Source: Myotis daubentonii (taxonomy: Eukaryota; Chordata; Mammalia; Chiroptera; Vespertilionidae). Taken from it: a stretch of DNA of 64,000 nucleotides. Shown here in pieces: positions 43,285-55,084 of the stretch (the first letter of the stretch is position 1; each line of letters begins with the position of its first letter). The translations under genes and the position numbers were made by a program. The stretch lies in NCBI RefSeq assembly GCF_963259705.1, contig NC_081842.1, positions 178,935,849 through 178,999,848 of the forward strand, written 5' to 3'. The notes beneath the pieces were generated by a model that did no database searches, was not told the origin of the DNA, and was given only the letters and a program-made list of their open reading frames with translations.

Positions 43285-43475
43285 TTAATTTAGGGGAGGA
43301 AGATAAGGGTTCAGAGTCCAGTGATGTCATTTATCAGCTGTATGAAGTTCAGCAAGTCACACATTTTTCTGAGCCATAAAATATCCAAAACCATATCTGA
43401 GTCACAGGTTATTGTGTGGATCAAATGAGGTAGCACAGCAGTTATCTCAAAATGTGTTTTGAAGCTGCGATTCAA
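43285..43475 (+). mobile_element. MIR SINE
   Basis: 'gggttcagagtccagtgatgtcatttatcagctgtatgaagttcagcaagtcac' through 'ggatcaaatgaggtagcacagc' in sense order. Confidence 0.65.
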
Positions 43476-44125
43476 GCACAGTGCTCCTGGACTCTGCGCT
43501 CCATGGTTGTTTGACAAATGTTCCCTCCTCCCCTTTTATTCCTGCTCCTCTATGCCTTCCTAGATTATGAATGCAAGCTGAATCCACCCTCTCAGACACA
43601 TAAGAGACACGTGTGAGTAGGCCGAAAGACCTTTAAGAAAAGACCAATATTTGCATATCTATTATGACTACTCACTGTTCGACTTGTTTCATTACAATTT
43701 CTATTTGGATAATATGTAAGGTCAATACTGTCACTGTTCTGGAAAATTCACTTTTTATTAAAGCAAAATGCACTGTATTTATAGAGATAACACCTTAAAT
43801 GCTACGGGAAAAGGTGCACCAATTACACTGGTTCCCTCGATGGGCCACGCTTGCATGCTCCATGGTTTATCAGATGCTATGCAGAGAGGGATCTATGCCT
43901 GCATTGATGTGTCTCAGGTGTTATCCTTTCACTGAACTTGAATACATCAGATACCTTGACCATCTTTTCTTATAGACCTGGCCACACTGAGATTGCCACA
44001 TTGAGGAAAGAACACTAAGAACAAAACTAAGAAATCTTTCTTCTCTGCTCCCTAAATCACTTTCTTCCCACTGCATCCCTGTCATTCTCCCCATGAGCTG
44101 CTTGCTCATCCTCCCTTTGACCATG
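43476..44125. other. Non-repeat sequence
   Basis: 43575-43915 is unique and has a mixed-composition look ('gcaccaattacactggttccctcgatgggccacgc') that could mark a conserved noncoding element. No exon supported. Confidence 0.25.
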
Positions 44126-44129
44126 AACT

Positions 44130-44215
44130 ACTACATAAAAGGTATGCTGTCTGGCACATACTAGAGGCTCCATAAACATTTTCTGTGAAATAGAATGAAA
44201 AAGAATGCCTGGCAA
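44130..44215 (+). mobile_element. L2 LINE 3' tip
   Basis: 'ctgtctggcacatactagaggctccataaacattttc' matches the end of L2. Confidence 0.5.
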
Positions 44216-44279
44216 AAGCAAGAGCTTGGTCATTGTTGAATTGTTTTCCTCTTACATAGATAAAATAGCACAATGAAGG

Positions 44280-44475
44280 GAAAATTCATATAGACTACAT
44301 CAGGAAATCTTGAATTCCAATCTTGGTTTTTATCACTTACTAGATATGTGGCAATTTATTTAGCTAAATGAGATTCAGTTTTCTTTTATTATTAAACAAG
44401 AGAAATATTTGTGGTGATTATTCTTTTACAGTACCTGGCACAGAGTAGATAAAATGCATTATAATTCCAATTTCC
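44280..44475 (+). mobile_element. MIR SINE
   Basis: 'gaattccaatcttggtttttatcacttactagatatgtgg', then 'cagtacctggcacagagtag', in sense order. Confidence 0.68.
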
Positions 44476-44952
44476 TTCACTTCTCCCTTTTTGACTAACA
44501 AAGAAGAAAGTAGAATTGTTGGTATTTTCTTATCATTCTATTCTGCCCATGTTAACAAATATAATTAGATATGGAAAATCTTTTTGTGTATGTATTTTGT
44601 GGTATTTTCTACAAAAGCTTTGACTTTGCACCCCCTCCCTCACTACCACTAATTTCAAACTCAATAAAAAATTGACCGGCCTTGTTATTTGGGGATAGTG
44701 AAGTCTGGGGTTCCTAAATCAGCAGTCTCACAGACTACTAACATTAAGGTAGCAATGGGGTGCTCTAGTTATTTTTAATATGTCATAAGCCCTAAGGGAA
44801 ATGAAACATTTACCTATTTTAAGGTTTCACATGCTAACTCAAATGTCAAATCTATGGCTGGAATTTAATAAACTCAAAATTGTAATCTTGGTTATCTCCT
44901 GGTGATCAAAACCTCAAAAGGCGTTGTAGTGTACTTTGAACCATTAAAACAA
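44476..44952. other. Unassigned AT-rich sequence
   Basis: No repeat or exon recognised. Confidence 0.35.
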
Positions 44953-45279
44953 TCTATACTAATAAAAAGGTAATATGCTAATTAGACTAATGTCTTCCAG
45001 ATGTCCTTCCAGACAAAGCTGCAGTGGCTGCGAGGGCCCAGAGCAGGCTGCCAAGGAGGCCGGTAGTGGCAGCAGCAGAGGGGTGATAGGGGTGGTGCCT
45101 TCCCCTGATCACCTGGTCACCTCCCACAGAGAAAGGCCAGACTGTGGCTTAGGGATTGGGCCTAAACCAGCAGTCGGAAACCCCCTGAGGGGTCCTGGAT
45201 TGAAGAGGGTGCAGGCTGGGCTGAGGGATCCCCTCCCCCCCCGCCCCCACTGCATGAATTTCATGCACTGGGTCTCTAG
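44953..45279 (+). mobile_element. Short Helitron (HeliBat type)
   Basis: The 5' end is TCTATACTAATAAAAAGG with TAATATGCTAATTAGAC. The 3' hairpin is TGCATGAA (45251-45258), T, TTCATGCA (45260-45267), then GGGTCTCTAG. Host A (44952) and T (45280) flank it. It is 327 bp and noncoding. Confidence 0.92.
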
Positions 45280-45362
45280 TGGGAATATAATTTATTTGCA
45301 TTTTAAAATGAAGTTCACTTGATAAAGTAAATATTTTAAAACATGGAATTCATGAAGTAAGC

Positions 45363-45574
45363 CAGTGGTTCTCAACCTGTGGGTCGCGACCCTTTTGGCG
45401 GTCGAACAACCCTTTCACAGGGGTTGCCTAAGACCATCCTGCATATCAGATATTTACATTACGATTCATAACAGTAACAACATTACAGTTATGAAGTAGC
45501 AACGAAAATAATTTTATGGTTGGGTCACAACATGAGGAACTGTATTTAAAGGGCCAGAAGGCTGAGAACCACTG
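45363..45574 (-). mobile_element. SPIN-type hAT MITE (Space Invader, nonautonomous)
   Basis: Starts CAGTGGTTCTCAACCTGTGG then GTCGCGACCC and ends GGCTGAGAACCACTG. The inner blocks CCTGCATATCAGATATTTAC, ACGATTCATAACAGTAAC and AATTTTATGGTTGGG match my memory of SPIN_NA in reversed orientation, with the usual internal deletion. SPIN elements are known for patchy distribution across tetrapods, explained by horizontal transfer. The 8-bp target duplication is unclear. Confidence 0.85.
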
Positions 45575-48000
45575 ATGAAGCCTAAATAAAGAAGGGCCTT
45601 TAGAGAAAGAGATATTGGAGTTTCTGAGTGCACACCGGTTTTGTAGCATTTTGTGACGCCAGGGAGTGGTGTATATGCACATTACGATGTGAACCATGCC
45701 TCCTGCACTCTGTGATGTTTTGGTCTTCTTAAACTTACTTTTTTTCTGATAGTCTCTTGTTATTCTGCTGGGATGAGCTAGAAAGAACAAAGTTTGGAGA
45801 GTTGGAACTGACATCCATTAGCTGGTGCCCTTGATCAAGTCTTTTAACTCTAAGTTTAGTCATCTCCCTAACACCTGGTTCCTTCCTCTACATGTGTTAG
45901 AAGCACACCTGACCTCTGTTTACTCTGAGCCTGAACGCATTGACAGGTGACTAATTCTACTTCTTTGTCAGCATTTTTCAACCTTCAGTAAACATTTGTT
46001 GTGACTGCTAGCAGGATGGCTGGGTTACAGACTTGATTTCAGGGACAGCACTTTGAGAAGAGACCAGCATGTGCACTCAGACCATTTCCCTACATTGGTC
46101 CCCTGGCTCAGATTAATGCAGAAGGAGGCAGTGGGCGAATCTGGGCACATGAGGGAACATGAGGGTTTCTGGAGAGGAAATCAGTGCTTCCTGTGTGTAC
46201 CCACTCAAAGGCAGGCCTTCTCAGTACCCACGTGAGTCAGGCAGACAGGACATGCCTGGTATGTAGGTTCCCTGGGCAGGCCAACATGGGCCAGCCCTAC
46301 AAATGCATAGTTTTAAAGGAGTGGCTGGTGCTTTAAGGGGGAGGAGTGGAGAAGGAGAACCAGTGACCAGAGTGGTCAGTGGATCCTCATTTGTCCTGAG
46401 CAATTCAGGAGTTCCCCTCAGTCCCTTAACTTGCAAGCCCACCCTACTGGTTTCCTCACTCACTTCCCCACCTCCAGGAACAACCCTGCAGTGGCTCAGA
46501 CTCGCTCTCTTTAGAAGAGTGTTCTTCCAGTAAGACTCTGCAGTTCCTTTACGGGTCTCAACAGCCCCCACACCTGGCCAAGAAGATCACAATTGCCTTT
46601 CCTGTTTTGTACAGTGCCCTGTTCTACAAGTGTCCAGTCAATCCAAAGTTGTCTTGCACCCTGGCCATGCTGCCTAGTGTGGCTCCTGCACTCAGCATTG
46701 TCACAGATGAGAATGAGAGGGCCGAGTGCTATTTCAGCCTATGACCTTCCCACCCTTTGATCTTTCTGGGCTGAGTCTTATATTTGACTCTTTGAAGGTA
46801 GGGACCACGATTATGTGTGGGCTTGTGCAAGAACTCTGCTTAAGCCTAAGCTGTTACTCCATTTCTGTAGAAGGATACCTGTTTCCTTGAAGCAGGCAGG
46901 TCCAGGTGTAGGGCCAGAGAACTCTGTGGACAGGGCTCAGAGAGCTGCTGCCAAAAATGGATACTGACACCTTCCCCAGTGAGGATGGGCTCAGGCCCAT
47001 TACCTGCATCCTGGGATATGGGAACATGACTCAGGTATAGGCACCAGAGCAAGTCATTCACCAAAGTAACCGGACTGGATACCACTTTGTGAAACTAAGG
47101 GAAAAGCAGGGGCTGAGGCTAAAGAGCAATGGAGGAGCTCAGATACCCCAAACAAGACCAAGGCCCTAGAATATTTAGCATCCTAATGCCATGTGCCATT
47201 AAGCTCCTGGCTCACAAATTTCTCCTGAGTAGAGACAGTGTAAGTTTCCAAAGACTTGGGTGGGGCTAGGACTGCAGGTGGGGTACACGCTGCTCCATTT
47301 GAGGTGAAAAAGCCTGGGATGGGAGTCAGATACTCTTCTCACTCAGAACCCTGTTCTGAGCTCACCTTTTCCATGAAACTTCCCCAGGTGAGCTGCAGCA
47401 GGCCGAGCATGCCAATCTCCAGAACAATATCTTGACAATCAAAATCAGGGTCAGGCACATTTCTGAAGTATCCTGCCAAGTCTTCCTTTGTTCATTCTGA
47501 TACAGGCTCTAAAAACCCTTTCAGGGGTGGTGTGCCAAAGACTACCTCTATTCACTTTAATTTAGGGTTTCATGTGCCAACAAAACATTCCAATATGTGT
47601 AACGTCTCATTGTGGGGTAAAGCAGAAACACATAAAATCATACTGTTAGAATCACAAAATCAAAATGATGGATTATTGAGTCCAAAGATCTCATTTTAAG
47701 ATAAGAAAATGGGGACCCCAAGCAGACAAATTTGTTACTTGAGGTCTCATAACTTAGTTAGGGGCAGACACATGTGAGAGACCACTTAATCTTTAATTTT
47801 CTTTTTCCTGTATCACTGTCTGTTCTTTAAAAGTAAATATGAGCCTCACACAATAGAGCATCTGCCATTGATACCAAGAAAACAAAAACCTGAAACAAAA
47901 TCAGCAGGGTTTTTGCGGGTGAGGGTGGGTAACTCTAGATATGGATTTCTCTATTACTTAGAGATTTATAGCCTCATGCTATTTCACTAATCCCAAGGGA
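45575..48000. other. Unassigned sequence
   Basis: No exon or confident repeat across this stretch. Frames of 116-122 residues (45446-45814, 46221-46571) overlap opposing frames or the SPIN element and have no recognised domain. L2-like text near 46780-46830 ('gactctttgaaggtagggaccacg') is too short to call. Confidence 0.3.
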
Positions 48001-48004
48001 AGGC

Positions 48005-48182
48005 TTGTGGTTTGATGGAAAGAACATAGACTTTCTTGTAAATCTCATTGACTGAATTTGGATTCAGTTTAGCACTCAATTTTGTAATCTTGAGTACATT
48101 ATTTAACTTCTCTGAGACTCCGTTCAAAGGTAAATAGGGGAAAATAATGACCTTATAGAGTTGTTAGGGGGTGTACTCACCA
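48005..48182 (+). mobile_element. MIR SINE
   Basis: 'gtggtttgatggaaagaacatagactttcttg', 'aatcttgagtacattatttaacttctctgagactcc', 'gaccttatagagttgttaggggg' in sense order. Confidence 0.72.
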
Positions 48183-48945
48183 GGGTTTGTAGGAAACTGA
48201 ACTCATGTTGGGTGGCTCAATAAATGAAATTTAATATGAATTGGTCGCCAAGTGTTAGAAGGACCTATGCAGCAACCTGGGGACGGAGAGGCAATCTCAG
48301 GATTGGAAAGTGCAGGAAACCACTAAACTAGAGGCTGTGTTATCAGAACTCTGAGGCCGGATCCCGCAGGAGCTGAGACTTTGGAGGATGGCAATTCCTA
48401 GGGGTAAAGGTATGACCTGGAGTTTCTGGGGAGGCTGCCTGGCACGAGCTCAGATCATGGTTTCAGGTGCTGACTCTTGGGAGCTGTAACCTGGAGAAGA
48501 CACAGCCACTGCCAGAGACCCTGCCCAAAGCAAAGGGGGTCAAGGAGAAAAACGCTCTGACTTCTCTTTGCTTTCCTCCTTGCGCTCTGCCTCCATTGCC
48601 TCCAATTGGTTAAGCATTGCCTTTTGTCAAGGGAGCCTTGGACGGGTAGTTGGCAGGGTTAGTCTCATTGTGATAGAGAGTGGAACAGGAAAGGGGAAAA
48701 ATGGACCTGGAGCAGACACGAGTTAAGTGATTTCCTGCATGTAAAGCACCTAGCATTGTGCACTACGGGTGGGTCTCCCTCTGTGATACAATGGCTGCAC
48801 CCCAGGACACCTGGTTAAGCATCAGAGGATTGTCCTTACCAGCTGGCTCAGAAATTTTTTGGTCTGGATGTGGTAACTGCCAGCCCCTGCCAAGGTCATG
48901 GAAGAGGGTTGGCTTCCTATGTGTACCCTATTCATAGTAATCATT
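48183..48945. other. Unassigned sequence, possibly an old dispersed repeat
   Basis: 'gtgtactcaccagggtttgtaggaaactgaac' through 'agggagccttggacgggtagttgg' reads like a decayed mammalian repeat of unknown class. No exon. Confidence 0.3.
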
Positions 48946-49036
48946 AGCATCACCACCATCATCATCACCCTCACCATCACCACCATTATCATCACCATCA
49001 CCATCACCATCATCACTATCACCATCATCATCATCC
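48946..49036. repeat. (CAT)/(CAC) trinucleotide-rich tract
   Basis: About 90 bp of mixed ATC/ACC units. The minus-strand frame made of M/V/I repeats here is an artefact. Confidence 0.95.
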
Positions 49037-49240
49037 CCTATACTTTATAAAGTGCCTTTCTATCACTTATTTAATATTCAAAACAACCCAATGAATCATA
49101 CGGTGAAATGGATGATGAAGCTGAGGCATAGAATGGTTAGGTAAGTTGAATAAAGTCAAACAGTTAATAGGTGACTGATTCAAGTTTGAATTGCAATCTA
49201 ACTCTAAGTTTAGTCCTTTCACTTAAAGACTGTTGTCTGC
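49037..49240 (-). mobile_element. MIR SINE
   Basis: 'gatgatgaagctgaggcatagaatggttaggtaagttg', 'gtcaaacagttaataggtgactgattcaagtttgaattgcaatc' in reversed order. Confidence 0.72.
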
Positions 49241-49279
49241 TCTGCCAGTATGCCCAGTAATTCTTGGGTTTTAAAAGTT

Positions 49280-49425
49280 TTCACATGATATTTCATCTTT
49301 TCCTTCTACCAGACAGTTGCTACTATTTTCCCTTATTTCTACATGAGAATTTTAAAGTCCCGTGAGGTTAAATGACTGCCCATTGTCACATAACTCATTA
49401 GTAAGAGGTTCTAGATGGGGATGAT
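49280..49425 (-). mobile_element. MIR fragment
   Basis: 'gtcccgtgaggttaaatgactgcccattgtcacataactcattagtaagagg' is a reversed core. Confidence 0.58.
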
Positions 49426-51240
49426 ATTTTTTTGTAACCCTATGAGCTTCTCTCATCATTAGAGGTGATTAAGCCAGTTATCATGTGCCTGGATGTGGTA
49501 GAACAGATGCCTATGCATGCTTGATGATTGGAATGAATTTCTCATTTCAACGGGCTTTCTCTGGAACCCCAAGTTTCTGAAGAAGTTCATTTATTCAGAG
49601 AAGCTTCCTTTTTATCTACTTCCTGTAAGGTGTCATTTGCAAAAAAAAAAATAATAAATAAAATAAAAATAAAAATGGTTGCAGTGCTTTAAAACAAAAG
49701 CAAGTTGACTCTACTGAATAAACGACCTTCAAAGTCCTTTCCTCAGCTCTGATTCTGCAACATCATGAATTAACAAACAGTAGCACAAGCTGCTGTTGAA
49801 ACTGCAATGTGGGGTCCTAGGCAGAGGACAGGATCCTCTCGTAAAAGCTGAATAAACAGCGATTTAAAGTTCAGTGGGTGATGGCACAGGGGGCCTTCAT
49901 TTCCGCTTCTAACCAAGGAAAATTTTGATCAGGCTGCCGGCCGCCTGCCCATTCATCTACGGCAGGAAATGGATTTAGCGTCTATATGGTCTGAACTCCC
50001 ATATTTATCATCCAGTTAGGCCTAATCAAAATGTTTTCCATTTCACCTGGTAAGTGCAAAGGGCTCAGAAAAGGGTCTGAGTGATGGCGGTGGGGCCCCA
50101 TCGCTTTCTCATCACTGAGCTGCAGTTGTTAAAAGTCCCATTTCTCCGTAGTGTCTCACTCAGAGCTGAGACAGGCAATTTCTCCCGCCCCCACTCCCAG
50201 CCTCCTCTGCTCCCTACGAGCTGCTCTTGGCAGCAGCAAAAATCTATGGCATTGACCCCAGAGCGGGAGGGAGGAAGGGCAGACTGTGACCCCAAGGAAG
50301 GCTAAGGTCAGAGGGGAAGCTCAGAACTGATAGATGAAATGAACCTTGGAGCAGGCACCTCCTTGGATAATGAGGGGCTGCAACCTCCTGGGAGGGGGGA
50401 AAGATGGGGAGGGGAGGCCAGAGGTCCTCTTAAGTATGAGGGGTTGGGGAGGGGGCGTGGACTATCCCTGGTCCCTTGGGAGAAGAGAGTGTGGGGAGGG
50501 CCTGCTGATTAGAAAGAAAATGTGACAGCCATGCAAAGCTTCCAGCGGGATTTATGCATCCTTTGCCAAGACGCCGGGAGGAGGCTACTTGACAGCCCCC
50601 ATTAGAGGAGGAGAAATGGAGGATATTAAGCCTTGTTCTGTTAGGGGAACCTCTGGGACTGGGGGATGGAGGTGCCCCTGCTGAATTCATTACTGAGGGA
50701 GCACTGTTTTCATAAGGAAGACAAATAATGCAGACATTTCTCCACTTTGATACAGCAAATTCTGATTGGGACTACACTGGGATGAAATATCCCCCTGTGG
50801 CTGTTAGTATCCGAAAGCAGATGTCATTATTTTGCTTCACAGGAGGCTCTAGGTGGCGTGGGGGTGGTGGGAAAAACAGGAGCTTGCAGGTGAGTTGGGC
50901 TCAGCTGGGAAATGGGTTGTTCCAAGTGGTGGTGAAATACTACCGACACAAGCTCAGCAACGTGGTCCTTGTTTCAGGACCATGGAGAGCCATGACCGTA
51001 ATTTTCTCAGGGGAGTAACAAGATCAGAATTACCAGTATGCTTTTGAGGATAATTCTGTTAGCCCAGTGGAAGGTGGGCTGAAGGGACTGAATGGGGCTT
51101 TTCCCCCTTTTCACTTCACTGATGGCAAATGCATCTATTGGACACAAGGCAAGGAGGCCTTTAGAAGACAATCCCAGGGGCAGCAGAAGGAAAAGGTTGA
51201 GAGAACTTCCTCCATAGGGGCAGGCTAGTGAGAGGGTGGT
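49426..51240. other. Mostly non-repeat sequence, possibly conserved noncoding at 49700-50300
   Basis: An A-rich patch lies at 49640-49676. The block 49700-50300 includes 'ggctgccggccgcctgcccattcatctacggcagg' and 'ccatatttatcatccagttaggcc'. It retains CpGs and looks unlike decayed repeats. G-rich patches lie at 50389-50500. No exon could be defended. Confidence 0.25.
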
Positions 51241-51244
51241 GGAG

Positions 51245-51412
51245 AGTTACAATAAATTGAGTGTTTCGTTAGAGCCTACCTTGTACTCAACACTCCATGT
51301 ATATCATCTCCTTTAACCCTTGCAGCCCTCCTGCAAGATAGGTATTAATATCACCTGTTACAGATGAGAAAACAGGCTCAGTGGTGTTAATTAACCTCTC
51401 TACATGACTTTA
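51245..51412 (-). mobile_element. MIR SINE
   Basis: 'ttgagtgtttcgttagagcctaccttgtactcaacactcc', 'caagataggtattaatatcacctgttacagatgagaaaacaggctc' in reversed order. Confidence 0.72.
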
Positions 51413-51884
51413 ACCAACACACACCGCTTTTCATTTGCTGAGAGAACAAAAGATCTTTCTCTTCAGTCCACTCGCCTCAGTCTGCCGTCTGTCTTTTTCC
51501 CTTTGGAGACGTGGTGTTTTATATCCAGAAAGGCTTTTCAGATGATCTCATCCACCTTTCCCACTGTATAGAGGATTGAGGTAGGAGGTGGAGGCGTTTG
51601 CAGCTCAGGCCTGTGTTCTCTCTCTTCATCCAAGTGGCCTCTGTTCTCAGTGGTCAGTATGAATCCCCCTCTCATCTGAAGCTCACACTCCCTCCCAACA
51701 GACAGGAGATTGACTTAGAGCAATTATATTTCTGGAGCAGTATGAGATGAAGTGATTGTCAAGAATCCCATCATGCTCCCCCCCTCCCCACTCCCATTGG
51801 GACATCAATTTGATCTCTCATCCCTTTAATCTCTGATGCTCAATGATCCTCCTTAATCTTTGTCACCAGAATCACCTTTATGTG
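51413..51884. other. Unassigned sequence
   Basis: No feature recognised. Confidence 0.35.
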
Positions 51885-52085
51885 CCTCCTTAAATCACCT
51901 ACTGTGTGCCCAGGAGCTCCCTTCCATAATAGCAATTAATGTAATCCTCACCACAGCCTGGTGAACTCAGTGGCAGTGTTTTGACAGTTGAGAAAACTGG
52001 GGCTCAGAGAAGTTAGATAAGGTCATGCCACTAGGAAGTGGCACAGTAGGATTCTCACTGAGGTTGATGTCCTTCCAAAGCCTCG
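51885..52085 (-). mobile_element. MIR SINE
   Basis: 'cctactgtgtgcccaggagc', 'gttgagaaaactggggctcagagaagttagataagg', 'ggaagtggcacagtaggattctcac' in reversed order. Confidence 0.7.
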
Positions 52086-52284
52086 TTCATGAAAAGAGAC
52101 TCTCATCCCATTTTCATGCCTGTTTATTATGGAACAAACAGATTTGAGTACCCACTATATGTCACCTATAGAGACCAGCACTGGAGGCTTGCCTCAAAAG
52201 CGGGAGGTTTATTCTGTGCCCTCACTGAAGCCCTAAAAGGAAGGACAGAAGTCAAACTTCTGTTCTCCTCTTCTTAACAACAGA

Positions 52285-52455
52285 CAGAGCACTCGTGTCC
52301 ACAGCACTCATCAATTCACAAAGCACGTAGCTACACTAAGGAAACACAGAGCTTCAGTCCCCCTTCCCATATGGAGGACAACATGGGAAACAGAGGAGCG
52401 AGGCTCAGAGAGGTTGGGCTAAGTGGGCAAGACCGCACAGCTGGTAGTGCAGGCT
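52285..52455 (-). mobile_element. MIR fragment
   Basis: 'gaaacagaggagcgaggctcagagaggttgggctaagtgggcaagaccgcacagctgg' is a clear reversed core. The upstream part is weak. Confidence 0.6.
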
Positions 52456-52854
52456 GACTTCTTGCCCCTGCTCTTCACACAGCTCAACATGGATTCTTTC
52501 TCTCCTCTTAACTCTTTGTTAGCAAAACCCCGATTCTTCCTTTCATCTCTGTTGAAACTTTCTCCATCACCTCCCTTGTAGCTAGAAGTTGACGTGGCAC
52601 CTTCTTCTTCCTCACTCTAACTCAGGCTGTCTGTATTCACACTCATCAGATCTGTGGTCCTTTATATGGCCTGGCCCTCTTTTCTCCTTTAGATGGTGTG
52701 TGACCTGAATGATCCCTGAAGACCATTCTGCTCCATTTCAAAGTTTAACCCTAAGGAACTAGCAGGTTCTGTATGCACAAAGTTTTTTCTCATTCTTCTT
52801 TCAACTACCCACCTATCCACCTCACCTTCATCCATTCATCTACTCTCCCTCCTT
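52456..52854. other. Unassigned sequence
   Basis: No feature recognised beyond pyrimidine-rich text. Confidence 0.35.
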
Positions 52855-53175
52855 TCATCCTTCCTTCCCTCATTCCCTTCCACCCGCTATTTCAACTCTT
52901 TCTTTCCTTCCTCTCTTCCAACTATCGATTCAGCTACTCAAAACATATATACGGAAAATCTACCATGTTTGAGACATTTTTCTAGGCACCAGGAACCCAG
53001 CAAAGATCAAGACATGCAAGTTTTCTATTCTAGTAGGGAAGACAGAATATAAATAAGAAAATAAACAAAAGCTTCAGGTAGTAGTCATTGCAATGAAGAA
53101 AATAAAATGGTGAGGTAGAGAGTGACTTCAGGATGATGCTTTCATGGTCAGGGAAGGCCTTTTGGGTTAAGGGGG
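52855..53175 (-). mobile_element. L2 LINE, reversed 3' end
   Basis: 'gtttgagacatttttctaggcaccaggaacccagcaaagatcaagacatgcaag', 'ctattctagtagggaagacagaatataaataag', then 'catggtcagggaaggcctttt'. Confidence 0.68.
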
Positions 53176-53539
53176 AAAAATGGCACTTTCTACTCAACAC
53201 AGATTCCTTATCATAATTTAACTGAAGTTTGATCCCAGATGTGATTGGTTGGTTTAGTTTACCTTTACTTCATTTATTTTAAAGAAGAATTCACTGAATA
53301 TTAATAATTGCTAGGAATTTGACCAATGTGGAACATATCCCCCTCAAAAATAAAACACCACACAAAGCCCACCAAGTTAAAGATTTGGAATCCCTTCACA
53401 CTCCCTCAAAATAAAAAATCAGTCCGGATGCGTAGCAGTGTGTAGCAGAGCAAGGAACCTGATAGCAGTTTTGGCAGACCCTAATTCTAAGTCCTTTCCA
53501 ATATATCATGCTGTCTCCTTTCTTAGTAGGTGATAGAAT
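53176..53539. other. Unassigned AT-rich sequence
   Basis: No feature recognised. Confidence 0.35.
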
Positions 53540-53690
53540 TTGCTCAATCATGATAGAGGAGCAGTTAGGGGCATGAGTCAGAATACCTAGATTTGAAACT
53601 CAACTGCTCACTTACTACCTCTGTGCCAGCTCCACTCATCTGTAAAATGCAGATAATCCCTACTTCATAGGGAATGCTGTGTTTAACCAA
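53540..53690 (+). mobile_element. MIR SINE
   Basis: 'gaatacctagatttgaaactcaactgctcacttactacctctgtgcc', 'catctgtaaaatgcagataatccctacttcataggg' in sense order. Confidence 0.72.
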
Positions 53691-53764
53691 TGGTTCCATT
53701 TTTTATGTGTTAGATAAATTCCAAGGTTCTTTCCAGCTCAAAAAAAGGCCTCTAATTGCTTCCT

Positions 53765-53920
53765 GCTGAAGGAGCCTGGGAATTAGAGTAGAAGAACATA
53801 CGACTGGTAAGTAGGATTATTGGGTTTCAGTCCAAGCTTTGCTCCTAAATAGTTGTCAGTTTGGGGCAATCATGCAACTTTTCTGGGCCATAATTTTTCC
53901 TCTTCCAGTTCAGATTATGT
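53765..53920 (+). mobile_element. MIR fragment
   Basis: 'gggtttcagtccaagctttgctcctaaatagttgtcagtttggggcaatcatgcaacttttctggg' follows the sense MIR head and core. Confidence 0.6.
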
Positions 53921-54231
53921 GTGTACTCTGAAGATTGACTTCTTTTTGACTGATAGACTGCTATAAGAATGATGGGTTTGTCTTGAATATTGTAAGGAAA
54001 TATTTGGAAAATTTAAACTCGACTGTCCTATGACATACTTTCTTTCTTTCCCTTAACTTTTAATTTCTATGCTCAAGTTACTGCACATGGTTTTTATCTA
54101 ATAAATGATACTCGTGTAAACAATGTGCTAACATTAGCTGGTTTGCATAGGGCCAGAACATCTGGACAGAAATGGAGAAGATACTGGTAGCTAGCCAGCT
54201 ATTTTATCAACAACAGCCCTCAAATACACAA
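53921..54231. other. Unassigned AT-rich sequence
   Basis: No feature recognised. Confidence 0.35.
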
Positions 54232-54392
54232 CATTTAATTTAATTTATTTAATTTTTTATTGATTAAGTTATTACATATGTGTCCTTATCCCCACACTAC
54301 CCTCCATCCCCACCACTCATGCCCTCACCCCCCTGTTGTCTGTGTCCATTGGTTAGGCCTATATGCTTGCATATAAGTCCTTTGGTTATTTT
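54232..54392 (-). mobile_element. Bat-type L1 3' end, truncated
   Basis: TTTTTTATTGATTAAGTTAT, ACATATGTGTCCTTATCCCC and 'catgccctcacccccctgttgtctgtgtccattgg' form the complement of a bat L1 3' UTR with its A/T-rich tail at 54232-54265. Strong 5' truncation leaves only about 160 bp. Confidence 0.72.
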
Positions 54393-54499
54393 AGATCTGC
54401 AATCTGGAACAAACTGGAAATGTCAACAAATTTCTCTTGAAATTCATCCTTTTCCAGAACCTTCTATATGTCCAATTTTCCCACCTATGGAGGACATCT

Positions 54500-54620
54500 C
54501 TGAAAAGTAGGTATTCCCCTTTCACAGGTGAGGAAACTAAGCTTTGATGTAAAGCTACTTGATTGAGGTCACACTAAGAAGTAAGGTCAGATATAGATTC
54601 CAACCTGATTTCCAATGTAA
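54500..54620 (-). mobile_element. MIR fragment
   Basis: 'cccctttcacaggtgaggaaactaagctttgatgtaaagc' is a reversed MIR core. Confidence 0.6.
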
Positions 54621-54813
54621 AATCTTAGTCCAGTCTTGCTTTAGAATGTTTTGTCTGTGATTCCATCTGGAGTGGTCATAGTCACACCAAATCATCCCTT
54701 TGTCAGGCAATTTTGTGACTTCAAAGTTGAGAAGCCCCACACTCCTTGCAGTCCAGGCTTTTGTATCTTTTTTAGATGAGGGAGAGACTATGAAGATTAA
54801 AAGTCACAGCTCT

Positions 54814-55070
54814 ACTCTAGCCGGTTTGGTTCAGTGGATAGAGCATCGACCTGTGAACTGAAGGGTCTTACTTTTGATTCTGGTCAAAGGTAGGTACCTC
54901 AGTTGCAGGCTCGATCCCTGCCCCTGGTTAGGTGCCTGCAGGAGGCAACCAATCAATGTGTCTCTCTCACATCGACTGTTTCATTTCTCTGTCTCTCCCC
55001 TCCCTTTCACTCTCCCTAAAAAAATAATGGGAAAATATCTTCTGGTGAGGATTATTACAAAAAAAGAAAA
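54814..55070 (+). mobile_element. Ves SINE
   Basis: TTGGTTCAGTGGATAGAGC A-box region, a decayed B-box, CT-rich body and GGTGAGGATTATTAC tail. Target duplications AAAAGTCACAGCTC (54799-54812) and AAAAGCCACAGCTC (55071-55084) differ at one base. Confidence 0.94.
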
Positions 55071-55084
55071 AAAAGCCACAGCTC

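Noticed and set aside
45355..45582. A clean 8-bp target duplication for the SPIN-type element
   Set aside because: Flanks AAGTAAGC and ATGAAGCC agree at only half the positions in the expected register. Shifting by one base improves the match but breaks the terminal C.
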